Source of the DNA: Rhodococcus sp. X156
Lineage (GTDB): Bacteria; Actinomycetota; Actinomycetes; Mycobacteriales; Mycobacteriaceae
Direction of reading: 5' to 3'
Length of the DNA: 64,000 nucleotides
Assembly (NCBI RefSeq): GCF_004006015.1
Contig: NZ_CP034766.1
Coordinates: 2,079,001-2,143,000 of the forward strand
Below are positions 33,865 to 43,827 of the stretch, piece by piece (positions within the stretch are counted from its first letter, which is position 1; every line of letters starts with the position of its first letter). The notes under the pieces were generated by a model. The model saw only the letters and a program-made list of their open reading frames with translations, was not told where the DNA came from and did not search any database. The translations under genes and the position numbers were made by a program.

Positions 33865-34060
33865 CAAGACCTCCAGCTCTCAGGCATGTCAGGGACATCT
33901 CTGGGGACAGTCAATGAGCGTTAGTCCGCACGTCCGATGACGGACGCGGCAAACGTGGGGACGCTGTGTGCTCAACGTCGGCTCTGATCAGATCACAGAT
34001 CGACCGGGCGGACCCAGCGAAGCCCGACCGGAAGTGTTGCGCCACACGCGTGAAGTCGAG

Positions 34061-35047
34061 TCAGCGCCGGCCGGCGAGCTCGGGGTAGCGGGGGCCGGGA
34101 GGCGGCTGGATCCCGGCGGCCGGACGCCCGGGAAGGCACGCCACGGCAGCCAGCGCCACCGAGGCGACGTCCTCCACCAGCGCGGCCTGCCAGTCCGGCA
34201 TCCGCCCCGCAGCCCAGCTGCGCCAGGCCGCGCCCGCGTGCGAGCCGGCGAAGGCGCCCAGTGCTCCCACCGTCGCCGGCACCAGCGGTTGCGCGTGCTC
34301 CCGCCGGGACAGGGCGACCGCCCCCGCGCCGCCGCTGGCCACTCGGCCGGCCAGTGCGGGAGGCGCCAGCCGGCTCGGTGTGGTGGGCAGCTTGTCCATC
34401 ACCATCTCGCCGGCCACGCCCAGCACGGCGCCTCCGCGAGCCAGCCCCCCGGTGCGACGGCTGGACAGGGCCGGCCCGGCCAGCCCGAGCGAGCTGCGCC
34501 CTCCTGCCGCCACACCCAGCAGGGCCGAGCGGGTGAGCAGGCCGGCGGAGGCCCTGGTGGGGGCAGTGCCGACGCGCTCGGCAGGGGTGGGCTGGGCGTG
34601 GATCACCGAGCGCACCGCCAGCCCGTAGGCCAGGTGCGGCACCACGTCGCTCGCCCAGTCGCGGCCGCTCCAGGTGCGCGGGTCGCTCACCCGCAGCGCC
34701 GCCATGCCCAGGTCGCTCACCGCCATCGCCGCCGCGCCGGTGGCCACCGCACCCAGCGGCGCCGGGGGCGCGAAGCCGGCTGCCCGCGCCACGCTGGCCG
34801 CCACACCCACCGCCACGCCGGTGGCGATGCCGCTGAGCGCCCCGAGGGCGGTGCGGCGGTTGTCCCTGGTGGGCGCGTCCCCGGGGATGACCAGCCCTGC
34901 CTTGTCGGTGAGCGTGTCCACCGTGCGCTCGGGCGTGCTGCTGGCCGGCCGCCCGCGCACCGCCATGTCCAGGTAGGTCACCGCGTTGAGCGCGGCCACG
35001 CCGGCGCCTCCGGCCAGCAGCCCGCGCTTGATCACTGTGGCACCCAT
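34061..35047 (-). CDS. DUF4126-like membrane protein
   Basis: A 328-aa Ala/Gly-rich membrane protein. The N-terminal helix is followed by NAVTYLDMAVRGRPASSTPE. Several hydrophobic segments surround VSDLGMAALRVSDPRTW. The C-terminal part (GEMVMDKLPTTPSRLAPP) matches the DUF4126 pattern. The function is unknown. The ATG is preferred over longer frames because AAGGAG lies 7 nt upstream. It reads toward katE with 196 nt between, so a link to stress is possible but unproven. Confidence 0.6.
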   Translation of the reverse strand: MGATVIKRGLLAGGAGVAALNAVTYLDMAVRGRPASSTPERTVDTLTDKAGLVIPGDAPTRDNRRTALGALSGIATGVAVGVAASVARAAGFAPPAPLGAVATGAAAMAVSDLGMAALRVSDPRTWSGRDWASDVVPHLAYGLAVRSVIHAQPTPAERVGTAPTRASAGLLTRSALLGVAAGGRSSLGLAGPALSSRRTGGLARGGAVLGVAGEMVMDKLPTTPSRLAPPALAGRVASGGAGAVALSRREHAQPLVPATVGALGAFAGSHAGAAWRSWAAGRMPDWQAALVEDVASVALAAVACLPGRPAAGIQPPPGPRYPELAGRR

Positions 35048-35209
35048 GGACGTGCTCCTTCTCCTCGGCGGGGGCCAGGCCCGGTGGAGACCGGACCCGG
35101 TGGTGCCCCACACCTTGCCCGGCGCCCTCGGTGCGCGCACGCCGACACGGTCGCCGCCCACAGGATCCACAAAGGACTGTCGGGGGGACTCAGGCGGGCC
35201 GTGGTGCCC

Positions 35210-35668
35210 TCACCCGGCGCTGCGGCACAGGGCGTCGGCGGCGTCCAGGGCCGCGCCCAGCCGCTGCGGCTGCAGCTGCACCAGGGTGGTCGAGCCATCG
35301 GCGCCGCTGGGCAGCCGCGCGACGGCCTGGGCGTCGAGGTCGTCCACGGCCGCCACCACCTCACCGAACACCGGCGCCGCCGTGGGGGCCGCGGCCGCGG
35401 CGTCGGTGGCGCCCTGGCGCACGCCGAGCAGCACGAACGCCGGAGCCGACGCCAGCACGGGCTCGGCCGCCGAGGTGACCACCTGCCGAGCGATCGTCGA
35501 CGCCGCTCTGTAGCGGGCACAGGCCTGGGGCAGGCCCGGAGCGGCGGTTGGGCTGGTGGTGGGTGCAGCGCTCGCGGGGGCGGGTTGGCTCGTCTCCGAG
35601 CCGCCGCTGCCACAGGCCGACAGCACCACGAGCCCAGCCACCACCGGCAGGAGCACTCGTCCGTCCAT
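35210..35668 (-). CDS. Small lipoprotein
   Basis: A 152-aa protein with signal sequence and lipobox VVLSACGSG, then an S/P/T/A-rich linker and a helical domain with two cysteines (QACARYRAA and ADALCRSAG) that may pair outside the cell. GAGG lies 3 nt before the ATG at 35668; ATGs at 35686 and 35692 are alternatives without ribosome sites. The family is not recognised. Confidence 0.75.
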   Translation of the reverse strand: MDGRVLLPVVAGLVVLSACGSGGSETSQPAPASAAPTTSPTAAPGLPQACARYRAASTIARQVVTSAAEPVLASAPAFVLLGVRQGATDAAAAAPTAAPVFGEVVAAVDDLDAQAVARLPSGADGSTTLVQLQPQRLGAALDAADALCRSAG

Positions 35669-35780
35669 GATCCTCGGTCGCCGCATGATCATTGTTCGCG
35701 GCGAGGACCCGCAGCGGTTCGGCGAGCAGGCTGCTCCCCGCACGCAGCCACCTGGACGGCGGCGCCCAAATCCCCAGCGC

Positions 35781-36794
35781 CTAGACGGCAGCCTCGAGGC
35801 GAGACAGCGCGACCAGCCGCGACGTCGCCCGCAGGTACTTCTTGCGGTAGCCGCCGTTGAGCATCTCCTCGGTGAAGATCTTGTCCAGCGGGGCACCGGA
35901 GACGGTGACCGGGATGTCGGCGTCGTAGAGCCGGTCGGCGAACACCACCAGCCGCAGCGCCATCGCCTGGTCGGCAGCGGCGTGCACGCCGGAGAGGTGC
36001 ACAGCCGGCAGGTCGCGGACCAGCGCGCCGTAGCGGGAGGGGTGCAGCGTGGCCAGGTGGGCGCACAGGTCGTCGAAGGAGTCCAGCGTGGCGCCGGGGA
36101 TGGCCTCCGCGGCGGCCACCAGCTCCTCCTCGGAGACCGGGTCGGGCGCCGGCGGCAGGTCGCGGTGGCGGTAGTCGGGCCCGTCCACGCGCAGCACCGT
36201 GAAGCGGTCGGACATCGTCTTGATCTCGCGCAGGAAGTCCTGCGCGGCGAAGCGGCCCTCACCGAGCTGGCCGGGCAGCGTGTTGGAGGTGGCCGCGACG
36301 TTGACGCCGGCGGCGCTCAGCTCGGCGAGCAGGCGCGTGATGACCATCGTGTCGCCCGGGTCGTCCAGCTCGAACTCGTCGATCGCCAGCAGGCGGTGGG
36401 TGGACAGCCGCTCCACGGTGGCCGCGAAGCCGAGCGCCCCCACCAGGTGGGTCAGCTCGACAAAGGTCCCGAAGGTCTTCGGGCTGGGCACCTCGTGCCA
36501 CAGCGAGGCGAGGAGGTGGGTCTTGCCCACGCCGAAACCGCCGTCGAAGTACAGACCCGCACCGGTGACAGTCTTGGCCTTGCGGCCGAACAGACCCCGC
36601 TTGCCGGTCTGCTGCTCGTTGATCTGCCGGGCGAAGGCCTGGGCGGCCTCCACGGCCGCCGTCTGGCTCGGCTCGTCCGGGTCGGGGCGGTAGGTCTCGA
36701 AGCGCACGTCACCGAAGCGTCCCGGGGGCACCATGGCGGCGACCAGCTCGTCCTGGTTCAGGTGCGGACGGCGGTCGACGAGGTGGTCAGGCAT
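35781..36794 (-). CDS. zapE: AFG1/ZapE-like P-loop ATPase
   Basis: A 337-aa AAA-type ATPase. Walker A is FDGGFGVGKTHLLAS, Walker B LLAIDEFELDDPGD, sensor region VNVAATSNTLPGQLGEGRF. ZapE acts at the Z-ring in E. coli; AFG1 acts in mitochondrial protein quality control; the actinobacterial role is not settled. TATTCT stands 6 nt before the ATG, indicating a leaderless start. It diverges from the RibD-like gene, in the same order as Rv2670c and Rv2671. Confidence 0.9.
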   Translation of the reverse strand: MPDHLVDRRPHLNQDELVAAMVPPGRFGDVRFETYRPDPDEPSQTAAVEAAQAFARQINEQQTGKRGLFGRKAKTVTGAGLYFDGGFGVGKTHLLASLWHEVPSPKTFGTFVELTHLVGALGFAATVERLSTHRLLAIDEFELDDPGDTMVITRLLAELSAAGVNVAATSNTLPGQLGEGRFAAQDFLREIKTMSDRFTVLRVDGPDYRHRDLPPAPDPVSEEELVAAAEAIPGATLDSFDDLCAHLATLHPSRYGALVRDLPAVHLSGVHAAADQAMALRLVVFADRLYDADIPVTVSGAPLDKIFTEEMLNGGYRKKYLRATSRLVALSRLEAAV

Positions 36795-36837
36795 CCACCC
36801 AGAATATCGGCGTGGTGTGATCAGGGACGTGCGAAAA

Positions 36838-37611
36838 ATGCTGTCCGCCGGTGAGTCGTTGACCACACCAGGCGCTGCCGACTCAAACCAGGCCGACCTG
36901 TCCGACGCCGAGCTGCGGGCGCTCTACGCCTACCCGCCGGAGCTGGTGCGGCCCTGGGTGCGGGTGAACTTCGTGAGCAGCGTGGACGGCGCGGTGAGCG
37001 TGGACGGTCGCACCGCCGGGCTGGCCACCCCGTCGGACCAGAAGGTGTTCGCGCTGCTGCGCGAGCTGGCCGACGTCATCGTGGTGGGTGCGGGCACCGC
37101 GCGGGCGGAGGGCTACCGCGGGGCCCGGACCAACCCGGAGCTGCGCCGCGCCCGGGAGGCCCGCGGCCAGGCGCCCGTGCCGCCGATCGCTGTGGTCACC
37201 GCCAGCGGGAACCTGGCCGCCGATGCCCCGCTGTTCACCGACACCACCGTGGCGCCGCTGGTCATCACCACCACCCGCGGTGCCGAGGCTCACGGCGACG
37301 CGCTGCGGGCCGCCGGTGCCCAGGTGCACACCGCCGGGGTGGAGCGGGTGGAGCCGGCCACCCTGCTGGCCGTGCTGGCCGAGCAGGGCCTGTACCGGGT
37401 GCTCTGCGAGGGCGGACCAACCCTGTTCGGCGACCTGGTGACCGCCGACCTGGTGGACGAGGTGTGCCTGACCACCGCACCGCTGCTCGCCCTGGGCGGC
37501 GCCGGGCGCATCGCCACCGGCCCCGCCGGCGAGCCGCGCGGCCTGTCGCTGGGGCACGTGCTCTGCGACGACGACGCCACCATGCTGCTGCGCTGGGTGC
37601 GCCGACGCTAG
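36838..37611 (+). CDS. RibD C-terminal domain reductase (pyrimidine reductase family)
   Basis: A 257-aa NADPH-dependent reductase of the DHFR-like RibD_C fold. RVNFVSSVDGAVSVDG opens the fold; LADVIVVGAGTARAEGY binds the nucleotide; LCEGGPTLFGDLVTADLVDE is the family signature. The deaminase half of RibD is missing, as in M. tuberculosis Rv2671. The ATG gives an N-terminus of similar length to that protein; GTG codons up to seven codons earlier are possible. Confidence 0.88.
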   Translation: MLSAGESLTTPGAADSNQADLSDAELRALYAYPPELVRPWVRVNFVSSVDGAVSVDGRTAGLATPSDQKVFALLRELADVIVVGAGTARAEGYRGARTNPELRRAREARGQAPVPPIAVVTASGNLAADAPLFTDTTVAPLVITTTRGAEAHGDALRAAGAQVHTAGVERVEPATLLAVLAEQGLYRVLCEGGPTLFGDLVTADLVDEVCLTTAPLLALGGAGRIATGPAGEPRGLSLGHVLCDDDATMLLRWVRRR

Positions 37612-37620
37612 TCTCGGTCG

Positions 37621-37902
37621 GTGATGGACGAGCCCACCGGCGACCGGCGCCGCAGCAGCCTGCGGGCCCAGCTGCGTGCGCTGCACCCGGACGTCGGTGG
37701 TGATCCCGAGCGCTTCGCCGAGGTGCTCGCCACCTACCGCCGCCTGTACGGCCCGGCCGCCGCCGAGCACGACCAGCGGGACTTCCGCGGCGACGTCCAG
37801 TTCACCTCCCGCCGCCGGGGTGCCCGGGCGGTGCTGGACGCCTGCGCCCACCCGGTGCGCACCCTGCACCGCCGGCGCCACGCCCCGCCTCGCGTGCGCT
37901 GA
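37621..37902 (+). CDS. Small J-domain-like protein
   Basis: A 93-aa protein. ALHPDVGGDPERFAEVLATY contains the HPD tripeptide and the helix III pattern of DnaJ-like domains; a very basic tail follows (RRRHAPPRVR). It could stimulate an Hsp70 or be a divergent J-like fold. TAGTCT 6 nt before the GTG suggests a leaderless mRNA, and this box overlaps the stop codon of the reductase gene. An ATG one codon later is also possible. Confidence 0.65.
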   Translation: MMDEPTGDRRRSSLRAQLRALHPDVGGDPERFAEVLATYRRLYGPAAAEHDQRDFRGDVQFTSRRRGARAVLDACAHPVRTLHRRRHAPPRVR

Positions 37903-37944
37903 GCGCTCACCGCGGGCACACCCACGTTCTGGCATGCTGCCGGC

Positions 37945-39498
37945 GTGAGACGCGTCCCCGTGATCGTGCTGGCGGCAGCGCTGGTGACCGCCGCCGTCGC
38001 CGGGTGCAGCGCCGGCCCCTCCGACCGTCCCACCATCGCCGTCCGCAGCGATGCGCCGGCCTCCCCGAGCCCCAGCCCGAGCCCCGCCGCCGTCCCGCCG
38101 CTGCAGGCCCCGGTCACCGACCTCACCTGGCGCAGCTGCTCCAGCACCTGGCTGCAGCAGACCTCCCCCGCGCCGCTGCCCGCCGGGGTGACGCTGGAGT
38201 GCGCCACGCTCACGGCGCCGGTGGACGACCAGCTGCCGGACAGCCTCAGCCTGGGACTGGTGCGGGCCCGCACCGCCGACACCCCCCGCGAGGCGGCGCC
38301 GGTCGTGCTCACCACCGGCGCGGACGAGCCCTCCGGCACCGCCCTGGCGCGGTGGGCCCGGGCTGACGGAGCCGCGCTGCTGGCCCAGCACCCGGTGGTG
38401 GCGCTGGATCGTCGCGGCCTGGGCACCTCCGACCCGGTGTCCTGCCTGTCCGCCGCCCAGCGCACCGACATCACCACCGTGGACGCCTCCGGCCCCGACC
38501 CTTCCGCGCTGGACACCATCCAGCAGCTGGGTCGCACCAGCACCCAGTCCTGCACCGACGTGCTGAGCCCGGCGGAGCTGGGGTACGACGCCGCCCACGC
38601 CGCCGGCGACCTGGAGGTGCTGCGGACGGCATGGAAGGTGGACCGGCTGGCGCTGCTGGGCCTGGGCGACGGCGCCGCCGTGGCGCTGCGCTACAGCATC
38701 GCCCACCCCGACCACGTGTCGCGGCTGGTGCTGGACTCCCCCGCCTCCTACGGAGCCGACGCCGCCACAATGGCCAAGGAGCAGGCCACCGGCGCTGAGG
38801 CGGCGCTGCGGGCGTTCAGCACCCAGTGCGCGGCCACCCAGTGCCCCGCCGGGCCGGACGCCACCGCCACCGTGCTGGACGTGCTCAACCAGGCGCGCGC
38901 CCGCAACGGCCTGCCGGCGGCCGGGGGCAGCCTCGCCGCCGGGGCCATCCCCGGCCTCCTCGCTCGGGCGCTGTCCAGCCCCGACGGGGCGCGGGCCCTG
39001 CCGGCGGCGCTGGAGCGGGCCCGGGCCGGCGACGGCACCGCGCTGGCACAGCTGGGCTCCACCGGCGCGCCGCCGGGGCAGGTGGACGCCGAGCTCGTCG
39101 CCCGGTGCAGCGACGTGGCGCTGCGGCCCTCCGCCGAGCAGGTCTCCACCCTGCTGGCCCAGTGGCGCACCGAGATGCCGGTGTTCGGCGCCGACGCAGC
39201 GGCCCGGCTGCTGCTGTGCCTGTCCTGGCCCACCCCCGCCACCGCCCCACAGGTGCGTGAGCTCGGCGCCGTCCCGCCGGTGCTGGTGCTGGCACCCGCC
39301 GCCGACCCCGTCGCCGGGCCCAGCGGCGCCCCGGCCGCAGTGACCAGCGTGCAGCAGGCCGGCAGCGACGCCACCCTGGTGCGCTGGCAGGGCTACGGCC
39401 ACCCGGTGCTGCCGGCGTCGGCCTGCGCACGCACTGCCGTGGCGGCCTACCTGGCTGACGGCACCCGCCCGCAGGCAGGCACCATCTGCCCGGCGTAG
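37945..39498 (+). CDS. Alpha/beta-hydrolase lipoprotein (Rv2672-like, TAP-like C-terminus)
   Basis: A 517-aa exported protein with lipobox AAVAGC. A Ser/Pro linker is followed by an alpha/beta-hydrolase domain like tripeptidyl aminopeptidases (VVALDRRGLGTSDPVSC, RLVLDSPASYG) and a TAP-like C-terminal region (RWQGYGHPVLPASACA) with the terminal His. The nucleophile elbow reads LLGLGDGAAVAL, with Gly where Ser is expected, so it may be catalytically inactive or use another residue. The position matches the exported-protease gene Rv2672. Confidence 0.85.
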   Translation: MRRVPVIVLAAALVTAAVAGCSAGPSDRPTIAVRSDAPASPSPSPSPAAVPPLQAPVTDLTWRSCSSTWLQQTSPAPLPAGVTLECATLTAPVDDQLPDSLSLGLVRARTADTPREAAPVVLTTGADEPSGTALARWARADGAALLAQHPVVALDRRGLGTSDPVSCLSAAQRTDITTVDASGPDPSALDTIQQLGRTSTQSCTDVLSPAELGYDAAHAAGDLEVLRTAWKVDRLALLGLGDGAAVALRYSIAHPDHVSRLVLDSPASYGADAATMAKEQATGAEAALRAFSTQCAATQCPAGPDATATVLDVLNQARARNGLPAAGGSLAAGAIPGLLARALSSPDGARALPAALERARAGDGTALAQLGSTGAPPGQVDAELVARCSDVALRPSAEQVSTLLAQWRTEMPVFGADAAARLLLCLSWPTPATAPQVRELGAVPPVLVLAPAADPVAGPSGAPAAVTSVQQAGSDATLVRWQGYGHPVLPASACARTAVAAYLADGTRPQAGTICPA

Positions 39499-39514
39499 CG
39501 CTACGGTGGACCGC

Positions 39515-39844
39515 ATGAGCGTCACCGGCCCCGACCCCGGCCGGGACGAGGACTGCCCGCTGGACCCACCGCTGCCGCCCGGCCGGTTCGCCGACGACCT
39601 GGTGGGCCTGGATCCCGACGACCCGGACGCGCAGGCCTTCGCCGCCCACCTCGACCGCATCGAGCGCTCCCGCCCCAGCTTCACCGTGGAGGGCTACCTC
39701 GCCGGGGTCGGCGACTTCGCCACCTCAGCCAACCGGGCGGGTGGGCTGCGGCGGCTGGTGGCCGTGACGGTGGTGGCGCTGGTGCTGCTGGGCGTGCTCT
39801 ACGCGGTGTGGAACGCCCTCGTCGCGATCTCAGGGATGCTCTAG
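39515..39844 (+). CDS. Small single-helix membrane protein
   Basis: A 109-aa protein with an acidic, Pro/Asp-rich N-terminus and one membrane helix at the C-terminus (LVAVTVVALVLLGVLYAVW). No family is recognised. TACGGT stands 7 nt before the ATG, so this start is preferred over a GTG nine bases earlier. It probably exposes its acidic part to the cytoplasm. Confidence 0.65.
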   Translation: MSVTGPDPGRDEDCPLDPPLPPGRFADDLVGLDPDDPDAQAFAAHLDRIERSRPSFTVEGYLAGVGDFATSANRAGGLRRLVAVTVVALVLLGVLYAVWNALVAISGML

Positions 39845-39950
39845 CGGCCCTGGGCCGTTTGCGCGGCCATCGATCGGCCCGATTGCGCCCAGAGTGAAGC
39901 GCCCACCTCCCCGGTGCGCGCACCGCGACGGCCGGACTAGCGTGGTCGCC

Positions 39951-40394
39951 ATGAAAGACACGCACGCCACCCCTTCCGTCGTGCTCTCCGAGCAGGAGTG
40001 GAAGGAGAAGCTGACCCCCGCCGAGTACGAGGTGCTGCGCAAGGCGGGCACCGAGCGCCCGGGGGTGGGCGAGTACACCGACACCACCACCACCGGCGTC
40101 TACGAGTGCCGCGCCTGCGGCGCCGAGATCTTCCGCAGCGACACCAAGTTCGAGTCGCACTGCGGCTGGCCGTCCTTCTTCGCGCCCTCGGGCACCGACG
40201 CGGTGATCCTGCGCGACGACAGCACCCTGGGCATGAAGCGGACCGAGGTGATCTGCGCGTCCTGCCACAGCCACCTGGGCCACGTCTTCGAGGGTGAGGG
40301 CTACGCCACCCCCACCGACCAGCGCTACTGCATCAACAGCATCTCCATGCGCCTGGTGCCCAAGGAGAACGCCCAGCAGACCCCGGAGGCCTAG
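39951..40394 (+). CDS. msrB: Peptide methionine (R)-S-oxide reductase
   Basis: A 147-aa MsrB that reduces methionine-R-sulfoxide in proteins. Two zinc CxxC pairs are visible (CRACG and CASCH). The SHCGWPSF block and the catalytic Cys in QRYCINS are in place. TAGCGT 7 nt before the ATG points to a leaderless mRNA. Confidence 0.95.
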   Translation: MKDTHATPSVVLSEQEWKEKLTPAEYEVLRKAGTERPGVGEYTDTTTTGVYECRACGAEIFRSDTKFESHCGWPSFFAPSGTDAVILRDDSTLGMKRTEVICASCHSHLGHVFEGEGYATPTDQRYCINSISMRLVPKENAQQTPEA

Positions 40395-40412
40395 CCGGTA
40401 CTCCCCAGAAAG

Positions 40413-40449
40413 ACACAGCACCGCGCGGCAGGCCCGCGCGGTGCTGTGT
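40413..40449. terminator. Bidirectional terminator between msrB and hemQ
   Basis: A 16-bp perfect stem, ACACAGCACCGCGCGG with its complement, lies between two convergent genes. Confidence 0.85.
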
Positions 40450-40479
40450 TGTCTGGAGGCTGGCGGCGAGTGGCGCCGC

Positions 40480-41175
40480 TCAGGGCAGGTGCGAGACCAG
40501 CTCCGCCACCGGCACGCGCGGTCCGGTGAAGAACGGGACTTCCTCGCGCACGTGGCGCCGGGCGTCGGTGGCGCGCAGGTCACGCATGAGGTCCACGATG
40601 CGGTGCAGCTCGGGAGCCTCGAAGGCGAGCAGCCACTCGTAGTCGCCCAGTGCGAAGGAGGGCACGGTGTTGGCGCGGACGTCGGCGTAGCCGCGGGCGG
40701 CCTTGCCGTGGTCGGCCAGCATCTGGCGGCGCTCGGCGTCGGGCAGCAGGTACCACTCGTAGGAGCGGACGAACGGGTACAGGCACAGGTACTTGCCCGG
40801 CTCCTCCCCGGCGATGAAGGCCGGCAGGTGGCCCTTGTTGAACTCGGCAGGGCGGTGCAGGGCCGCGTTGGACCACACCGGGTCGCTCGCCCGGCCCAGC
40901 GCGGTGTCCCGACGCAGCCCGGAGTAGGCCTCCTGCAGCTGCTCGATGGTCTCGGCGTGGGTCCAGATCAGCCAGTCGGCGTCGGCCCGCATGCCGGCGA
41001 CGTCGTAGATCCCGCGGACCACGACGCCCTTGCCCTCCAGGGAGTCCAGGAACTCCTGCGCCTCCTGCGCCACGGCGGCGCGGTCGTCCCCGAGAGCACC
41101 GGGGCGCGTCTTGAAGACCGAGAACATGGTGTAGCGGATCTGCGAGTTCAGCGCTGCGTAGTCGAGGTGTGCCAT
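40480..41175 (-). CDS. hemQ: Coproheme decarboxylase HemQ (chlorite dismutase family)
   Basis: A 231-aa enzyme that turns coproheme into haem b in the Gram-positive pathway. YTMFSVFKT opens the fold. [15 protein letters not shown] holds the reactive Tyr region. [20 protein letters not shown] contains the proximal His, then [13 protein letters not shown]. It is last of the leftward hemE-hemG-hemQ cluster, 5 nt after hemG. Confidence 0.94.
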   Translation of the reverse strand: MAHLDYAALNSQIRYTMFSVFKTRPGALGDDRAAVAQEAQEFLDSLEGKGVVVRGIYDVAGMRADADWLIWTHAETIEQLQEAYSGLRRDTALGRASDPVWSNAALHRPAEFNKGHLPAFIAGEEPGKYLCLYPFVRSYEWYLLPDAERRQMLADHGKAARGYADVRANTVPSFALGDYEWLLAFEAPELHRIVDLMRDLRATDARRHVREEVPFFTGPRVPVAELVSHLP

Positions 41176-41180
41176 GGGGC

Positions 41181-42623
41181 CTATCGTGCCACCGCGGTCG
41201 AGCCCTCGGCACAGGTGGTGACGTGCTGCACGACACGCTCGGCGGCCGCCCGACCGGTGGCGATGCAGGCGGGCACGCCCACCCCGTGCAGCATCGATCC
41301 CGCGACGGCCAGCCCGGCCACCGCCGCCACCGCGTCCTCGATCTCCGCCACTCGGTCCAGGTGGCCGGGTCCGTACTGGGGCAGTCCCCCGCCCCAGCGC
41401 TGCACCACGGCGCCCAGCGGGACCGCGGTGATGCCGTGCACCTGCTCGAGGTCGGCCCGCACCTGGGCCAGCAGCGTGGCGTCGTCCACCTGCAGCGCCG
41501 CGGCGTCGCCGTAGCGACCCAGCGACGCCCGCAGCCGCAGCACCCCGTCGCCACCCAGGTGCGGCCACTTGCGGCTGGAGTGGGTGAAGGCCTTGGCGTG
41601 CAGCGCCTCCCCGGTGGCCACCAGCAGCCCCGACGTCGGCGGCAGCTGGGCGTCCACCTGCTCCCCGTCGTAGGCCAGCCCCACCACCACGCAGGAGGCG
41701 AGGGGGATGCCGGCGGCCGCGTGGGCCGCGCGCGGCGCCACGTCGGTGAGCAGCCGGCGGGCGGCGGGGGCGGGCACGGCCAGCACCACGGCGTCGAAGC
41801 GCTCGCGGCCGGCGTCCGCGGTGTCCACCCACCAGCCGGTGGCGTCGGTACCGACCGCGGTGACGGTGCAGCCGGTGCGCAGCCGGGCGGCGGCGGCCTC
41901 GCGCAGCGCCTCGAGCAGGCTGGTGTAGCCCTCGCGCAGCGCCCCGAACACCGGAACCCCGGGCTGGGGCTGCGGTGCCGCCTGCGCGGCCGCGGCGGTG
42001 AGGCTGGGGGCACCGGCGTCCAGGGCCGCGGCCACCGCGGGCACGGCGGCGCGCAGGCCGAGGGAGTCGGCGCTGCCGGAGTACACCCCGCCCAGCAGCG
42101 GGTCAACCGAGCGGGCCACCACCTCCGCACCCAGGCGCTCGCGGACCAGCTGCCCGACGGCGACGTCGCTGCCGGGCTCCCAGCGCAGCGGACGCTCGGG
42201 CTCGGCGGCCACCTGGCGCAGCGCGTCGTCGCTGAGCAGCCCGCGCACGGAGTCCACGCTGGAGGGGATGCCCATGACGCTGCGCGGGGGCAGGCCGTGC
42301 GGGCGGCCCCCGGCAAGCACGCTGGCCGGCACCGCTGCCGGGTGCACCAGCTGCTCAGCCAGACCGAGCTCGGCCAGCAGCGCCGGCACCTCGGGGCGGC
42401 GGGTGAGGAACGCCTCCGCCCCCACGTCGAAGCCACGTCCAGCCAGCTCCACGGTGCGCAGCACCCCGCCGATCCGCGCGGACTGCTCCAGCACGGTGAT
42501 CTGCGCCCGCGGTCCCAGCAGGGTGCGCAGCCGCTGCGCCGCGGCCAGGCCGGAGATCCCAGCACCCACCACGGCGACCGAGGCTGAGCCGTGGTGGGTG
42601 CTGGGCGCAGACGGGGTGGTCAT
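41181..42623 (-). CDS. hemY: Coproporphyrinogen/protoporphyrinogen oxidase (HemG/HemY type)
   Basis: A 480-aa FAD enzyme that oxidises coproporphyrinogen III to coproporphyrin in the coproporphyrin-dependent route implied by neighbouring hemQ. The dinucleotide-binding motif [17 protein letters not shown] is followed by [13 protein letters not shown]; the C-terminal FAD contact includes [13 protein letters not shown]. The ATG overlaps the hemE stop (ATGA). Confidence 0.93.
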   Translation of the reverse strand: MTTPSAPSTHHGSASVAVVGAGISGLAAAQRLRTLLGPRAQITVLEQSARIGGVLRTVELAGRGFDVGAEAFLTRRPEVPALLAELGLAEQLVHPAAVPASVLAGGRPHGLPPRSVMGIPSSVDSVRGLLSDDALRQVAAEPERPLRWEPGSDVAVGQLVRERLGAEVVARSVDPLLGGVYSGSADSLGLRAAVPAVAAALDAGAPSLTAAAAQAAPQPQPGVPVFGALREGYTSLLEALREAAAARLRTGCTVTAVGTDATGWWVDTADAGRERFDAVVLAVPAPAARRLLTDVAPRAAHAAAGIPLASCVVVGLAYDGEQVDAQLPPTSGLLVATGEALHAKAFTHSSRKWPHLGGDGVLRLRASLGRYGDAAALQVDDATLLAQVRADLEQVHGITAVPLGAVVQRWGGGLPQYGPGHLDRVAEIEDAVAAVAGLAVAGSMLHGVGVPACIATGRAAAERVVQHVTTCAEGSTAVAR

Positions 42624-43717
42624 GCCCCGTGCACCAGCTCCACCACCCGGGTGAGCACGTCGGGGTCGGTGCTGGGCAGCACGCCGTGCCCCAAGTTCAT
42701 GATGTGGCCGGTGGCCCCGGCAGCGAGCGCGGCGTCGGCGTCGGCCAGCACCCGCGCGACCTCCCGCTGCACGGCCTCGGGACCGGCGAAGAGCACGGCG
42801 GGGTCGAGGTTGCCCTGCAGCGCCTTGCCCGGCCCCACCCGGTCGACGGCGGTGCGCAGCGGCACCCGCCAGTCCACGCCCACCACGTCAGCGCCGGCCT
42901 CACCCATGGCCCCGAGCAGCTCGCCGGTGCCCACGCCGAAGTGGATGCGCGGCAGCCCGGCGGTGCCGACCGCCTCCAGCACCCGCGCGGAGTGCGGCAG
43001 CACGAACTCGCGGTAGTCGGCCAGCGACAGCGCACCCGCCCAGGAGTCGAACAGCTGCACCGCGTCCACGCCGGCCTCGACCTGGGCGGAGAGGAACGTG
43101 ATGGTGGAGTCGGCCAGCCGGCCCAGGAGGGCGTGCCAGGTGGTGGGGTCGGCGTACATCAGCGCCTTGGTGCGCTCGTGGTTGCGGCTCGGCCCGCCTT
43201 CGATGAGGTAGGAGGCCAGGGTGAACGGGGCGCCGGCGAAGCCGATCAGCGGGGTCTCGCCCAGCTCGCCGACCAGCAGCCGCACGGCCTCGGCCACCGG
43301 GGCCAGCTGGTCCGGGGTGAGCGGGGGCAGCGCGGCGACGTCGGCACTGGTGCGCACCGGCTCGGCCACCACCGGACCGGTGCCGGCGACGATGTCCAGG
43401 TCAATGCCCGCGGCCTTGAGCGGCACCACGATGTCGGAGAACAAGATGGCGGCGTCCACGTGGTGTCGGCGCACCGGCTGCATGGTCACCTCGCACACCA
43501 GCTCGGGCGTGAAGCAGGCGTCGAGCATGCCGATGCCCTTCCGCGCCTCGCGGTACTCCGGCAGCGACCGGCCGGCCTGGCGCATGAACCAGATGGGGCG
43601 GTGGCTGGGCTGCTGACCGCGCGCCGCCGCCAGCAGCGGTGCGTCCGGCAGCGTGCGGCGGGCCCCGGTGGCGGGGATGACTGAGGTACTACCGTGGCTG
43701 TTCATCTCGGGGTCCAT
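42620..43717 (-). CDS. hemE: Uroporphyrinogen decarboxylase
   Basis: A 365-aa enzyme that removes four acetate carboxyls from uroporphyrinogen III. Signature 1 is [17 protein letters not shown] with the active-site Arg; signature 2 is [17 protein letters not shown]. The catalytic Asp lies in ILFSDIVVP. The start ATG at 43717 or another four codons later fits; neither has a strong ribosome site. The gene diverges from the DUF3000 gene. Confidence 0.95.
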   Translation of the reverse strand: MDPEMNSHGSTSVIPATGARRTLPDAPLLAAARGQQPSHRPIWFMRQAGRSLPEYREARKGIGMLDACFTPELVCEVTMQPVRRHHVDAAILFSDIVVPLKAAGIDLDIVAGTGPVVAEPVRTSADVAALPPLTPDQLAPVAEAVRLLVGELGETPLIGFAGAPFTLASYLIEGGPSRNHERTKALMYADPTTWHALLGRLADSTITFLSAQVEAGVDAVQLFDSWAGALSLADYREFVLPHSARVLEAVGTAGLPRIHFGVGTGELLGAMGEAGADVVGVDWRVPLRTAVDRVGPGKALQGNLDPAVLFAGPEAVQREVARVLADADAALAAGATGHIMNLGHGVLPSTDPDVLTRVVELVHGA

Positions 43718-43827
43718 GCTGCCATGACGCGAGCCCGGCCCGGCGCCGCCACAGCCCCTCCGGCGCGACGGGTCCGACCGGCGCGCCTCCGGTCCGCGGG
43801 ACCAGCCCGCGGCTAGCGTCCGTTCGT

